From assembly GCA_002898715.1 (NCBI GenBank), contig BEIA01000008.1:1-39234 (forward strand): a stretch of 39,234 bases of DNA, in the 5' to 3' direction. The DNA is from a bacterium HR24. Its GTDB lineage: Bacteria; Chloroflexota; Dehalococcoidia; SM23-28-2; HRBIN24. Shown piece after piece: positions 15,782 to 24,968 of this stretch. The notes under the pieces were generated by a model. It was not told the DNA's origin. It searched no databases and saw only the letters and a program-made list of their open reading frames with translations. A program made the translations under genes and the position numbers. Within the stretch, counting starts at the first letter, position 1. Every line of letters starts with the position of its first letter.

Positions 15782-16774
15782 TCAGGGTCTCGCCAGCTCC
15801 CGGAGCATCTTGCGCGCCAGCTCGCCGCGCTGGGCCGGGTCGTCGCCAGGGGCTACGAGCTGCAGCACGGGCACGGTTACGCCGTTGCGGCAGTATTCCA
15901 CTATCTTGTCCACGCACTCCTGCGGGCTGCCGAACACCAGCAAATCCTCCAGCAGGCGGTCGGGCACCATCTCCGCCGCCTGCTGTCGCTCCCCAGCCTG
16001 CCATGCCTCCACCACCGGCCGTATCTGTTCGCCGCGCCCCAGCCACTCGTGGAAGGCGGCGTACACCGGCGAAGTCAGGTACACCACCGCCATCCGCTTC
16101 CCCACCGCCCGCAGCACGGAGTCCGGCAGGGGAGGCATGACGAATATGCGGCAGGCCACCTCCAGCGCCTCCGGATCCCGCCCGGCCTGCCTGGCCGCCT
16201 CCCGCGCCTCCGCCACCACCCGCGGCACGTCCCCTGGCGCCAGCCAGTTGATGATCACCCCGTCGGCCACCTCGCCCGCCAGCCGCAGCATCCCGCGCCG
16301 CAGCGCCGCCACGAAGATGGGCGGCGGCTCGGCCAGCCGCCGCGACAGGCGAAAGCCCTGCACCCCCAACAGCTCGCTGGTGCCCCGCTCCCCGGCCATC
16401 ACCTGCCGCAGGAAGCGCACCATCTCCCGCACGTAGGCCAGGGGCCGCTCCATCTTGCGCCCGTTCCACCGCTCCACGATGACCTGGGTGCTGGCCCCGA
16501 TGCCCAGGCAGAAGCGCCCCGGCGCCAGCTCTGACAGGGCCATGGCCGTCTGGGCCAGGATGGCCGGCCCCCGCCCGTAAACGTTAGCGATGGCCGTCCC
16601 CACGCGGATGCTCTCGCCCCAGCACAGGGCGGTGGCGGCAGGGACAAAGGCATCGGAGCCGTCCACCTCCGCCGTCCAGGCATCGGTGTAGCCCAGCGAC
16701 TCAGCCTCCCTCACTACTTCGCGGTGGGCAGACAGAGGCACGCCTTCCAGAGGCAACGTGATACCCCAGCGCAT
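15782..16774 (-). CDS. LLM class (luciferase-like) oxidoreductase, probably F420-dependent
   Basis: 330 residues of the bacterial luciferase-like TIM-barrel family. It starts MRWGITLPLEGVPLSAH, and has AESLGYTDAWTAEVDG near residues 28-43, VGTAIANVYGRGPAILAQTA near 65-84, FCLGIGAS near 97, and EPPPIFVAALRRGMLRLAGE near 150, with the flavin/F420 binding segment GEVADGVIINWLAPGD near 168. The C-terminal GSPQECVDKIVEY is typical of F420-dependent members. The ATG at 16774 has GAGGT 7 bases upstream and begins the fold correctly. It is first in a two-gene unit with the SDR. A class with many substrates; a role in oxidising an acyl or terpenoid alcohol is only a guess. Confidence 0.88.
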   Translation of the reverse strand: MRWGITLPLEGVPLSAHREVVREAESLGYTDAWTAEVDGSDAFVPAATALCWGESIRVGTAIANVYGRGPAILAQTAMALSELAPGRFCLGIGASTQVIVERWNGRKMERPLAYVREMVRFLRQVMAGERGTSELLGVQGFRLSRRLAEPPPIFVAALRRGMLRLAGEVADGVIINWLAPGDVPRVVAEAREAARQAGRDPEALEVACRIFVMPPLPDSVLRAVGKRMAVVYLTSPVYAAFHEWLGRGEQIRPVVEAWQAGERQQAAEMVPDRLLEDLLVFGSPQECVDKIVEYCRNGVTVPVLQLVAPGDDPAQRGELARKMLRELARP

Positions 16775-16826
16775 CTCAGACCTCGCAGTGGAATGCGCCC
16801 GCCATCGGGGCGGCAGGCTTGGCCCT

Positions 16827-16855
16827 ATTCTAGCAAGGGGCCCGATGGGCGGCAA
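16827..16855 (-). promoter_or_regulatory. Promoter for the LLM-SDR unit
   Basis: Minus strand TTGCCG (16855-16850), a 17-base spacer, then TAGAAT (16832-16827), about 53 bases before the ATG at 16774. Confidence 0.45.
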
Positions 16856-16914
16856 ACGTGGGCCCTGCCACCTGCGCCTGGACGCCCCGCGCCCTCCGGG
16901 CGCATAGTAGAGCC

Positions 16915-18024
16915 GTGGAGGAGGACGCTGGGGTCATCGTAGTCGGCGGGGGCGTCATCGGCTGCGCCATCGCCTACCACCTTGCTCGGTGCGGCGTGCC
17001 GGTGACGGTGGTGGAGCGCGGAGAGCTGGCGGGCGAGGCCTCCGGCGCGGCAGCGGGCATGCTGGCCCCCCTGGCCGAGGCCCACGCGCCCGGGCCGTTC
17101 CTCGACCTGTGCCTGGCCAGCCTGTCCCTCTTCCCCTCGCTGGCGGCGGAACTGGAAGCGGTCACCGGAATCGGTATCGGTTACGAGCGTACCGGCATCC
17201 TGCGCGTCGCCCTGTCGGCCGAGGACGAGGACGCGCTGCGCGAGCGCTATCGCTGGCAGAAAGGCACCGGCCTGCCGCTGGAATGGCTGGGCGGCGACAT
17301 GGCCCGGGAGCTGGAGCCGGCCCTCTCGCCCAGGGTGCGCTGCGCCGTCCTCTCGCCGGATGAGGGGCAGGTGGACCCGCAGCGCCTCACCATGGCCCTG
17401 GCCGGGGCGGCACGGGCCCACGGCGCCCACCTGCTCCTCTCCACACCCGTCGCCGGCATACTGCGGCGGGGCCGGCGGGTCCTGGGCGTGCGCCTGCCGA
17501 GCGGCCTCCTGCGCGGCGGACACGTGGTGGTGGCTGCAGGGCCGTGGACAGGGAGGCTGCTGCGCGGCCTCGGCCTCTACCTGGCCACCCCTCCCCGCCG
17601 GGGACAGATGCTGGCCTACCACGCCCGGCCGGTGCGCCACATCGTCTGGGGGCCAGACGGGTATCTGGTGCCCAAGGCCGGCGGCGTGACCTACGCCGGC
17701 GCCACTGTGGAGTCTGTAGGGTTCCGCCGTCGCACCACGGCCCTGGGGCTGCGCCGCCTGGCGCGGATGGCCCGAGGACTCGTGCCCGCGCTAGGGCACG
17801 CGGAGGTAGCCTCGGCCTGGGCCGGCCTGCGCCCGGGCTCGCCCGATGGCCTGCCCATCATCGGCCCCGTTCCGGGCTGGGAGGGCCTGACAGTCGCCAC
17901 GGGCCACTTCCGCAACGGCATCCTCCTGGCACCGATCACGGGAAGGCTCGTGGCCCAGCGCATCTGCGGCGAAGGCACGGACCTGCCCCTCGGGCCCTTC
18001 AGCCCGGCCCGGTTCCTCGACTAG
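16915..18024 (+). CDS. thiO: Glycine oxidase ThiO
   Basis: 369 residues of an FAD-dependent D-amino-acid-oxidase-fold enzyme. It oxidises glycine to the imine needed for thiazole formation by ThiG in aerobic bacteria. The FAD motif VIVVGGGVIGCAIAYHLAR lies near residues 7-25. The acidic end of the second strand is in VTVVERGELAGEASGAAAGM near 31-50, which is the ThiO-typical region. FAD-contacting VVVAAGPWTG is near 204, and the C-terminal GLRPGSPDGLPIIGPVPGW near 303 and ATGHFRNGILLAPITG near 327 are also typical. The GTG at 16915 begins the fold; ribosome binding looks weak (AGAG). It converges on thiE, sharing the last four bases (CTAG) for both stop codons. Location in a thiamine cluster supports ThiO over sarcosine oxidase. 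Confidence 0.87.
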   Translation: MEEDAGVIVVGGGVIGCAIAYHLARCGVPVTVVERGELAGEASGAAAGMLAPLAEAHAPGPFLDLCLASLSLFPSLAAELEAVTGIGIGYERTGILRVALSAEDEDALRERYRWQKGTGLPLEWLGGDMARELEPALSPRVRCAVLSPDEGQVDPQRLTMALAGAARAHGAHLLLSTPVAGILRRGRRVLGVRLPSGLLRGGHVVVAAGPWTGRLLRGLGLYLATPPRRGQMLAYHARPVRHIVWGPDGYLVPKAGGVTYAGATVESVGFRRRTTALGLRRLARMARGLVPALGHAEVASAWAGLRPGSPDGLPIIGPVPGWEGLTVATGHFRNGILLAPITGRLVAQRICGEGTDLPLGPFSPARFLD

Positions 18025-18644
18025 GAGCGAAAACGCGAGGCGAGGAGGCGGGCCGCCGAGCGCGGGTCGGGCGCGGAGGCGACGGCAGCTATGACGGCCA
18101 CCATGTCAGCGCCCGCCGCCAGGACGTCGTCGATGTTGCTCTGGTCGATGCCGCCGATAGCACAGACAGGGACCTGGACGGCCGCCTTGACGGCCCGCAG
18201 CGTGTCTAGCGTGGCCGGGCGCGTGTCCTGCTTGGAGCCGGTGGGAAACAGACGACCGACCGAGACGTAACTGGCGCCAGCGGCCTGGGCGGCCAGGGCC
18301 TCCTCGACGTTGTTGGTGGAGCAGCCGACGATGAACTCCGGCGGGACGAGACGCCGCACCTCGGCCACTGGCAGGTCCTTCTGGCCCACGTGCACGCCGT
18401 GGGCGCCACAGGCGAGGGCCAGGTCCACATGGTCGTTGACGATGAACAGGGCCTCGCGCTCGCGGCACAGGCGCGCCATCTCCCGGGCGACAGGGAGCTG
18501 GAGGCCCTTCTCGCGGGTCTTGTCCCGCAACTGGAGGAGGCGCGCGCCGCCGTCCAGGGCGGCAGCGGCCAGCTCCAGCTCCCGACCCGCCGCGCCCGCA
18601 GCCGGATCGACGATGACGTACAGCCCTTGCAGACGGCCGCCCAT
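18021..18644 (-). CDS. thiE: Thiamine-phosphate synthase ThiE
   Basis: 207 residues of TIM barrel. It couples the pyrimidine diphosphate and thiazole phosphate. Visible ThiE signatures are LLQLRDKTREK near 36-46, FIVNDHVDLALACGAHGVHV near 69-88, GQKDLP right after, FIVGCSTNN near 107, SVGRLFPTGSKQDTRP near 130 with the pyrophosphate-binding Ser/Lys, and CAIGGIDQSN near 162. The GVHVGQ-D-LP and TGSK elements favour true ThiE over the TenI tautomerase; the second paralogue at 20267-20929 is TenI-like. The ATG at 18644 is used; a TTG at 18653 is possible. No ribosome site is visible and TATTCT lies at 18662-18657, so the message may be nearly leaderless. The stop overlaps that of thiO. Confidence 0.88.
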   Translation of the reverse strand: MGGRLQGLYVIVDPAAGAAGRELELAAAALDGGARLLQLRDKTREKGLQLPVAREMARLCREREALFIVNDHVDLALACGAHGVHVGQKDLPVAEVRRLVPPEFIVGCSTNNVEEALAAQAAGASYVSVGRLFPTGSKQDTRPATLDTLRAVKAAVQVPVCAIGGIDQSNIDDVLAAGADMVAVIAAVASAPDPRSAARLLASRFRS

Positions 18645-18679
18645 GGCCGGCAAGTAGAATAGCAGAGGGTGCCCCAGCG

Positions 18680-19828
18680 GTGAAGGACTTCCTGCGGCGC
18701 TACTGGCTCGCTTTCCTCATCCCCTGTCTCGCCGTGGCCCTGGCCGCCTCCCTGTGGCAGGTCCCGGCCTGGAGGCTGTCGGTGCGCACCCTGCTGCTCT
18801 ACCCCCAGGTGCTCATGCCGCTGCCCGGGCCGGTGCTGGACGCGGCAGGGCCGGCGCCCCGCCTGGACACGGTGACGCTCCGGGCGGGCCAGCCGCCCGA
18901 ATCCTTCGAGGCCGACATCTACCGACCGCCGGGGGAGGGCCCCCGCGGCGCCGTGCTGGTGGTCATCGGGGCAGCGCCTGCGGCCCGCCGCGACCCGCGG
19001 GCAGTGCGACTGGCCGAGGGAGTGGCCCGCTCCGGCCTGGTGGTGATGATGCCGGTGCTGCCGCGCCTCAGCCGCAAGGTCCTCTCCCCCGAGGACGTGG
19101 AGGTAGTCGTCCAGTCCTTCCTGTACCTGAGACAGCAGCCCTATGTAGACCCCGGCCGGGTGGCCATCCTCGGCTTCTCGGTGGGCGAGGGCATCGCTGT
19201 GGCCGCCGCTGCCGACCCACGCATCCGCGACGATGTGCGCGCCCTGGGCTCGTTTGGCGGCTATCACGACGTGCGCGAACTGATCGTCTCGGTGGCTACC
19301 GGCACCATCCTGGCGGACGGCGAACGCCAGCCCTGGCAGCCTGACCCGTGGGCGCGCGAGGTGCTGAAGACGAGCCTGCTCTACTTCGTGCCCGACCGCC
19401 GCGAACGCGACCTCCTGGCTGCCGCCCTGGACTCGGGCACGCGTGTGCCGGTCGGCGGTCTCTCCGCCACTGCTTCCCTCGTGCAGGCCGTGCTGCTGGA
19501 GCGCGACCCGGTCCGGGCCCGCGATCTACTGGCCCAGGCCCCACCGGAGCTGGCGCGCACTCTGGACCTCCTGTCACCCAGATCCTATCTGGACCGGCTG
19601 CGGACGGAGGTCTTCATCGTGGCCGACCGGCACGACCCGCTGGTGCCCTACAGCGAGTCGCAACGGCTGCGGGACGATCTGCGTCGACGCGGCCAGGACC
19701 CGCGTTACGCCGAGATAGCCATCTTCCGGCACGTGACGCCGGCCCTGGAGACGAACCCTGTCTCCTTTCTGGTCGACTTCACGCGCCTGTTCCTGCAGAC
19801 GTACGCTCTGCTAGACCGACTGAGCTAG
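18680..19828 (+). CDS. Membrane-anchored alpha/beta-hydrolase (dienelactone hydrolase/peptidase-like)
   Basis: 382 residues. One N-terminal membrane segment (WLAFLIPCLAVALAASLWQV, residues 9-28) anchors a hydrolase that probably faces outward. The alpha/beta fold shows ADIYRPPGEGPRGAVLVVIG near 79-98, the nucleophile elbow AILGFSVGEG near 163-172 (G-x-S-x-G, with Ser near 168), an acid in VFIVADRHDPLVP near 312-324, and a likely catalytic His in AIFRHVTP near 350. A long helical insertion of about 90 residues between elbow and acid could form a lid. Substrate is unknown. The GTG at 18680 has AGAGGGTG about 10 bases upstream. TAGAAT at 18655-18660 may be the -10. It converges on the small YtxH-like gene with a shared CTAG. 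Confidence 0.78.
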   Translation: MKDFLRRYWLAFLIPCLAVALAASLWQVPAWRLSVRTLLLYPQVLMPLPGPVLDAAGPAPRLDTVTLRAGQPPESFEADIYRPPGEGPRGAVLVVIGAAPAARRDPRAVRLAEGVARSGLVVMMPVLPRLSRKVLSPEDVEVVVQSFLYLRQQPYVDPGRVAILGFSVGEGIAVAAAADPRIRDDVRALGSFGGYHDVRELIVSVATGTILADGERQPWQPDPWAREVLKTSLLYFVPDRRERDLLAAALDSGTRVPVGGLSATASLVQAVLLERDPVRARDLLAQAPPELARTLDLLSPRSYLDRLRTEVFIVADRHDPLVPYSESQRLRDDLRRRGQDPRYAEIAIFRHVTPALETNPVSFLVDFTRLFLQTYALLDRLS

Positions 19829-20001
19829 GCAGCCCGCTGCCGCATCATGCGGATGCGCTCGCGCATCCGCTCCACGGCCGGCTGGGCGCGTTCCCGTAGC
19901 CGCTGCCTGACCTCGTACCCGCGCGTGGGGGCGATGAGCATGCCCACCGCCAGCCCGGCGACGGTGCCCAGGAGGAAACCCATCAAGAGCCAGCGCATCA
20001 T
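19825..20001 (-). CDS. Small YtxH-like membrane protein (58 residues)
   Basis: A short gene: ATG at 20001, TAG at 19827-19825. The N-terminus MMRWLLMGFLLGTVAGLAVG plus MLIAP is a Gly-rich membrane segment typical of YtxH-domain proteins (GxxxGxxxG...LxAPxxG). It is followed by TRGYEVRQRLRERAQPAVER and a basic amphipathic helix to the end. AGGAGGTGAGAGGGT precedes the ATG. The start overlaps the thiS stop (ATGATG/TGA), so it is last in the thiamine transcript. It shares its stop bases with the convergent hydrolase gene. YtxH proteins are of uncertain function (stress-linked in Firmicutes). The call rests on pattern, spacing and ribosome site. Confidence 0.75.
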   Translation of the reverse strand: MMRWLLMGFLLGTVAGLAVGMLIAPTRGYEVRQRLRERAQPAVERMRERIRMMRQRAA

Positions 20002-20270
20002 ACCCTCTCACCTCCTGTGGGCTGATCAGGGCCGCGCGATTCCACCACCATTGTACCATCTCGCGGGGCGCCCCCACCCACCATCCGCACCACCTCGACC
20101 ACATCTCCCTCCTCGATGAGGATCTCGTGCCAGCGGTGCCGCGGCACCACCTCCCCGTTCCTGGCTACGGCCACCCAGCGGCGGTTGACCGGCAGGGAGG
20201 CCACGTACTCGGCCACCGTCAGCGGGCGCTCCAGCGACTGCTCCTCGCCGTTGATGACCACCCGTATCAC
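19998..20270 (-). CDS. thiS: Sulfur-carrier protein ThiS with C-terminal extension beyond Gly-Gly
   Basis: 90 residues. Residues 1-67 are a ubiquitin-like ThiS: MIRVVINGEEQSLERPLTV, VAVARNGEVVPRHRW near 33-47, EGDVVEVVRMVGGG near 54-67. ThiS normally ends at Gly-Gly, whose carboxylate is adenylated by ThiF and thiolated for thiazole synthesis. Here 23 more residues follow (APRDGTMVVES and on to GGERV). Shifting the frame by one or two bases after GGG does not give an early stop, so a single sequencing error does not explain it simply. Either the protein is processed, as known for QbsE-type carriers trimmed by JAMM peptidases, or it is not a classical carrier. The GTG overlaps the tenI stop (GTGA), with GGAGGTGA about 11 bases upstream. 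No thiF is in the window. Confidence 0.8.
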   Translation of the reverse strand: MIRVVINGEEQSLERPLTVAEYVASLPVNRRWVAVARNGEVVPRHRWHEILIEEGDVVEVVRMVGGGAPRDGTMVVESRGPDQPTGGERV

Positions 20271-20929
20271 GGCCTGCGGCTCACCTCCGCCCAGGCGGCG
20301 TCCAGGGCCGAGCGCAGGCCCCTGGCGGCCGCCTCGGGGTCCTCGCTTCCCAATATAGCCGAGATGACGGCCACACCCGATGCCCCCGCTGCCAGCGCCT
20401 CGGCGGCCGTCGCCGCCGTCACCCCGCCGATGGCCAGAACCGGCACCCGCACCGCCCTCCGCACCTGACTCAGCAGGCCAGGCCCCGCCGCGGGCGCATC
20501 GGGATGGGAGCGGGTGGGGTAGATGGGCCCGACCACGATGTAATCGGCGCCGTCGGCCTCGGCCCTGACCGCCGCGTCGACAGAGTGGACGGAGCGGCCC
20601 ACCAGTCTCGCTGGCCCGACCAGCCGGCGCGCTTTGGCCACGGGCAGGCCGTCTTCCGGCAGGTGCACGCCATCGGCGCCCGCAGCGAGGGCGACATCGG
20701 CCCGGTCGTTGACCACCAGCAGTGCCCGGCCGGCGATGGCGGCGCGGAGCGCGGCGGCCAGGGCAAGGAGGTCGCGGGCGGGCAGGTCCTTCTCCCGCAA
20801 CTGGACGATGTTGACCCCCCCGGCTACTGCCCGTGCAGCCGCCTGGGGCAGGGGCAGCGGCGCCAGGCTGCGGTCGGTGACCAGCATCAGACAGGGCAGG
20901 GGAAAGAAGGGGCGGCCCAGACTAGTCAC
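20267..20929 (-). CDS. tenI: TenI-like thiazole tautomerase (ThiE paralogue)
   Basis: 220 residues of the ThiE/TenI TIM-barrel family. The features point to TenI, which aromatises the thiazole product of ThiG: GVHLPEDGLPVAKAR near 89-103 in place of ThiE's HVGQ-D-LP, LVGRSVHSVDAAVRAEADGA near 112-131, and a phosphate loop with YPTRSHPDAPAAGPG near 140. ThiE-like parts are IVQLREKDLP near 43 and LAIGGVTAAT near 175. The GTG at 20929 overlaps the HIT gene by 8 bases, and its stop overlaps thiS, so it is translated within the thiamine unit. A bifunctional or ThiE-like role cannot be excluded, but a separate ThiE is present at 18021-18644. Confidence 0.75.
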   Translation of the reverse strand: MTSLGRPFFPLPCLMLVTDRSLAPLPLPQAAARAVAGGVNIVQLREKDLPARDLLALAAALRAAIAGRALLVVNDRADVALAAGADGVHLPEDGLPVAKARRLVGPARLVGRSVHSVDAAVRAEADGADYIVVGPIYPTRSHPDAPAAGPGLLSQVRRAVRVPVLAIGGVTAATAAEALAAGASGVAVISAILGSEDPEAAARGLRSALDAAWAEVSRRP

Positions 20930-21347
20930 CCCCCGCCGCCAGGGCCTGGCGTATGCGCGCGGCGTTGGCCTCCAGCTCTTCCCGCGGCGGGCGCTTGGCA
21001 GGCCAGGTCAGGCCCACGCCGTCGTCGGTGTGGCGGGGCAAGACGTGCAAATGGAAGTGGAACACTGTCTGCCACGATGCGCGGCCGTTGGCCTGCAGCA
21101 CCGTCAGCCCCTCGGGGGCGAAGGCCCGGCGCACGGCCTGGGCCACCAGAGCCACGGTGCGGAAGGCTGCGGCGGCCAGGTCGCCGTCGAGCCCGAAGAT
21201 ATCGGGCACATGGGGCTTGACCGCCACGATTGCATGCCCCGGGTTCACGTGCCCGATGTCCATGAAGGCGATGGTCGCCTCGTCCTCGTAGACGACGCTG
21301 GCCGGCGCCTTTCCGCTCACTATCTGGCAGAAGATGCAGTCCTCCAT
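20922..21347 (-). CDS. HIT family nucleotide-binding hydrolase
   Basis: 141 residues of the HIT family, Hint/Fhit-like nucleoside phosphoramidase or dinucleotide hydrolase. It begins CIFCQIVSGKAPASVVYEDE, continues AFMDIGHVNPGHAIVAVKPH near 28-47, and has the HIT motif HFHLHVLPR near 96-104. The CxxC at residues 4-7 with the downstream His suggests a structural zinc as in many bacterial HIT proteins. ATG at 21347 after a GGGGG run. It starts 62 bases after thiG and ends inside tenI, so it sits in the thiamine unit; a TAAAATGG element just upstream may give it its own promoter. A role in thiamine metabolism is possible but not shown. Confidence 0.9.
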   Translation of the reverse strand: MEDCIFCQIVSGKAPASVVYEDEATIAFMDIGHVNPGHAIVAVKPHVPDIFGLDGDLAAAAFRTVALVAQAVRRAFAPEGLTVLQANGRASWQTVFHFHLHVLPRHTDDGVGLTWPAKRPPREELEANAARIRQALAAGGD

Positions 21348-21384
21348 CGCGCCCCCTTTCTATGAGGCAGTCCTAGCTTCCGCC

Positions 21385-21392
21385 CCATTTTA
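21385..21392 (-). promoter_or_regulatory. TAAAATGG element upstream of the HIT gene
   Basis: Minus strand TAAAATGG, one base different from the recurrent TATAATGG, about 38 bases before the HIT ATG, in the 62-base gap after thiG. It could be an internal promoter of the thiamine operon. Confidence 0.3.
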
Positions 21393-21409
21393 GCGGAGGC
21401 GCGGTGCGG

Positions 21410-22198
21410 CTACATGCTGGAGGCGGGCCTGGGTACCCCTTCGGTTGGGCTCGAAGCCTCGGCCAGGGGCTTCTTGGGGATGCGCCCGGCCAGGTAGGCC
21501 TTCCGTCCCGCCTCGACGCCCAGGCGGAAGGCCTGGGCCATGAGAGCCGGGTTCTTGGCCTGGGCGATAGCCGTGTTCACCAGCACAGCGTCGGCGCCCA
21601 CTTCCAGGGCCAGCGAGGCGTCGGAGGGCGCTCCCAGGCCGGCGTCCACCACCACCGGCACTCTGGCATTCTCCACGATGATCTGGATCTCCTCCAGGGT
21701 GAAGATGCCGCGGCCGGAGCCGATGGGCGAGCCCAGGGGCATGACGGTGGCGCAGCCGACCTCCTCCAGTTGCCGCGCCAGTACAGGGTCGGCGTGGATG
21801 TAGGGCAGTACCACGAAGCCGTCGGCCACCAGCTTCTCGGCCGCTCGCAGGGTGCCGATGGGGTCGGGCAGCAGGTAGCGGGGATCGGGCACCACCTCCA
21901 GCTTTATCCAGTTACTGCCCGTTAGCTCGCGGGCGAGCTGGGCAGTGAAGATAGCCTCCTCCGGCGTGCGGCAGCCGGCGGTGTTGGGCAGGATCTGGTA
22001 GCGGTCCCAGTCGATATAGTCCATCAGGTTGGGCTCGCCGGGCCGGTCGAGGGGAAGGCGGCGGATGGCCACCGTCACCATCTCGGCGCCGGAGGCCTCT
22101 ATCGCGGCCACCATCTCCTCCATGCTGCGGAAGCGCCCCGTGCCCACGATGAGGCGGGAGCGGAAGCGCTTGCCTGCGATCTCGAGGTAGTCGTCCAT
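21410..22198 (-). CDS. thiG: Thiazole synthase ThiG
   Basis: 262 residues of TIM barrel. It condenses deoxyxylulose phosphate, the glycine imine and ThiS-thiocarboxylate into the thiazole. It starts [20 protein letters not shown]. The Schiff-base lysine lies in [12 protein letters not shown] near 91-102, and phosphate-binding loops are LPYIHADP near 125, [18 protein letters not shown] near 141-158 and [14 protein letters not shown] near 179. The ATG at 22198 has GAGGGTGG upstream; a GTG at 22210 is possible. It follows thiC by 16 bases and is under the same riboswitch. Confidence 0.95.
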   Translation of the reverse strand: MDDYLEIAGKRFRSRLIVGTGRFRSMEEMVAAIEASGAEMVTVAIRRLPLDRPGEPNLMDYIDWDRYQILPNTAGCRTPEEAIFTAQLARELTGSNWIKLEVVPDPRYLLPDPIGTLRAAEKLVADGFVVLPYIHADPVLARQLEEVGCATVMPLGSPIGSGRGIFTLEEIQIIVENARVPVVVDAGLGAPSDASLALEVGADAVLVNTAIAQAKNPALMAQAFRLGVEAGRKAYLAGRIPKKPLAEASSPTEGVPRPASSM

Positions 22199-22214
22199 CT
22201 CCTGCACCACCCTC

Positions 22215-24277
<2,063 letters not shown>

Positions 24278-24295
24278 CCGGCCGGAGGCCCCTCC

Positions 24296-24727
24296 TCACT
24301 CGCGCCCGTGGGCTGTCTCGCTGGCGGCAGGACGAAGCTCCTGTCCCTGGTGGCCCACGAACTGCCCCCGTGCCCAGCGCACCTTGTGGAGGCGGAACAG
24401 ACGGCGCTCGGTGCCCGCTGTCGACTGCGACTGTGGCATCACCACCGTCAGCACGCCGTTCCCGTAGCTCACGTTGGCCCGCTGCGGGTCGATGGTCTCA
24501 GGCAAGGGGACGGTGCGCTCGTGGCTGCCGATCTCCCACTCGCGGGTGATGTACTCCTTGTTGTTCTGCCCGACGCCCCGCACTCGGGTGCGGAAGGTGA
24601 CCGAATCGGGCGAGACCTCTACCTCGATATCCTCTGGCTCGACCCCTGGCAACGGCGCGGCGACGATGAGGCGACGGTCGCTGCGGTACAGGTTGATGGG
24701 CACGTGGGGCTCGCGGAAGACGGCCAC
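24296..24727 (-). CDS. Small heat-shock protein, Hsp20/alpha-crystallin family
   Basis: About 143 residues. ATP-independent chaperone that binds unfolding proteins. The alpha-crystallin domain spans most of the protein: VPINLYRSDRRLIVAAPLPG near residues 9-28, GVEPEDIEVEV, EYITREWEIGSHERTVPLPE near 55-75, and the closing strand NGVLTVVMPQ near 90, followed by a basic tail. The start is set to the GTG at 24727, which has GGAGGGGGGAGAGG upstream. An ATG at 24772 in the same frame lies inside a consensus -10 element and has no ribosome site. It lies between the thiC promoter and thiD and looks monocistronic; a heat-shock link is by family only. Confidence 0.87.
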   Translation of the reverse strand: MAVFREPHVPINLYRSDRRLIVAAPLPGVEPEDIEVEVSPDSVTFRTRVRGVGQNNKEYITREWEIGSHERTVPLPETIDPQRANVSYGNGVLTVVMPQSQSTAGTERRLFRLHKVRWARGQFVGHQGQELRPAASETAHGRE

Positions 24728-24770
24728 GACCTCTCCCCCCTCCTCCACCTCGGCTGCTGGCGACGCCCGC

Positions 24771-24799
24771 ATTGTAGGTGCCCGCCCCGGGGCAGTCAA
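24771..24799 (-). promoter_or_regulatory. Promoter for hsp20
   Basis: Minus strand TTGACT (24799-24794), a 17-base spacer, then TACAAT (24776-24771). It predicts transcription from about 24764, downstream of the in-frame ATG at 24772, which supports the GTG start at 24727. Confidence 0.55.
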
Positions 24800-24968
24800 C
24801 GCCCGCGCGGCCCATCCTGCGAGCGACCGGCACGGGCTCACGGCAAAACGAAGCCCAGCGCCGGGCCTCTGAAGTCGCCCGGCAGGCAACTTCACGAGGC
24901 AGCGCACGCGCTCCGGATCGTGTCCCTGGAAGCCGTCGCTGGCACCCCGTGCGGGGCGAGTCCGTAGC

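Noticed and set aside
18021-20929. The two ThiE-family genes as a recent tandem duplication
   Set aside because: They differ at diagnostic segments (HVGQ-D-LP versus HLPEDGLP; GCSTNN versus GRSVHS), so they are old ThiE and TenI lineages.
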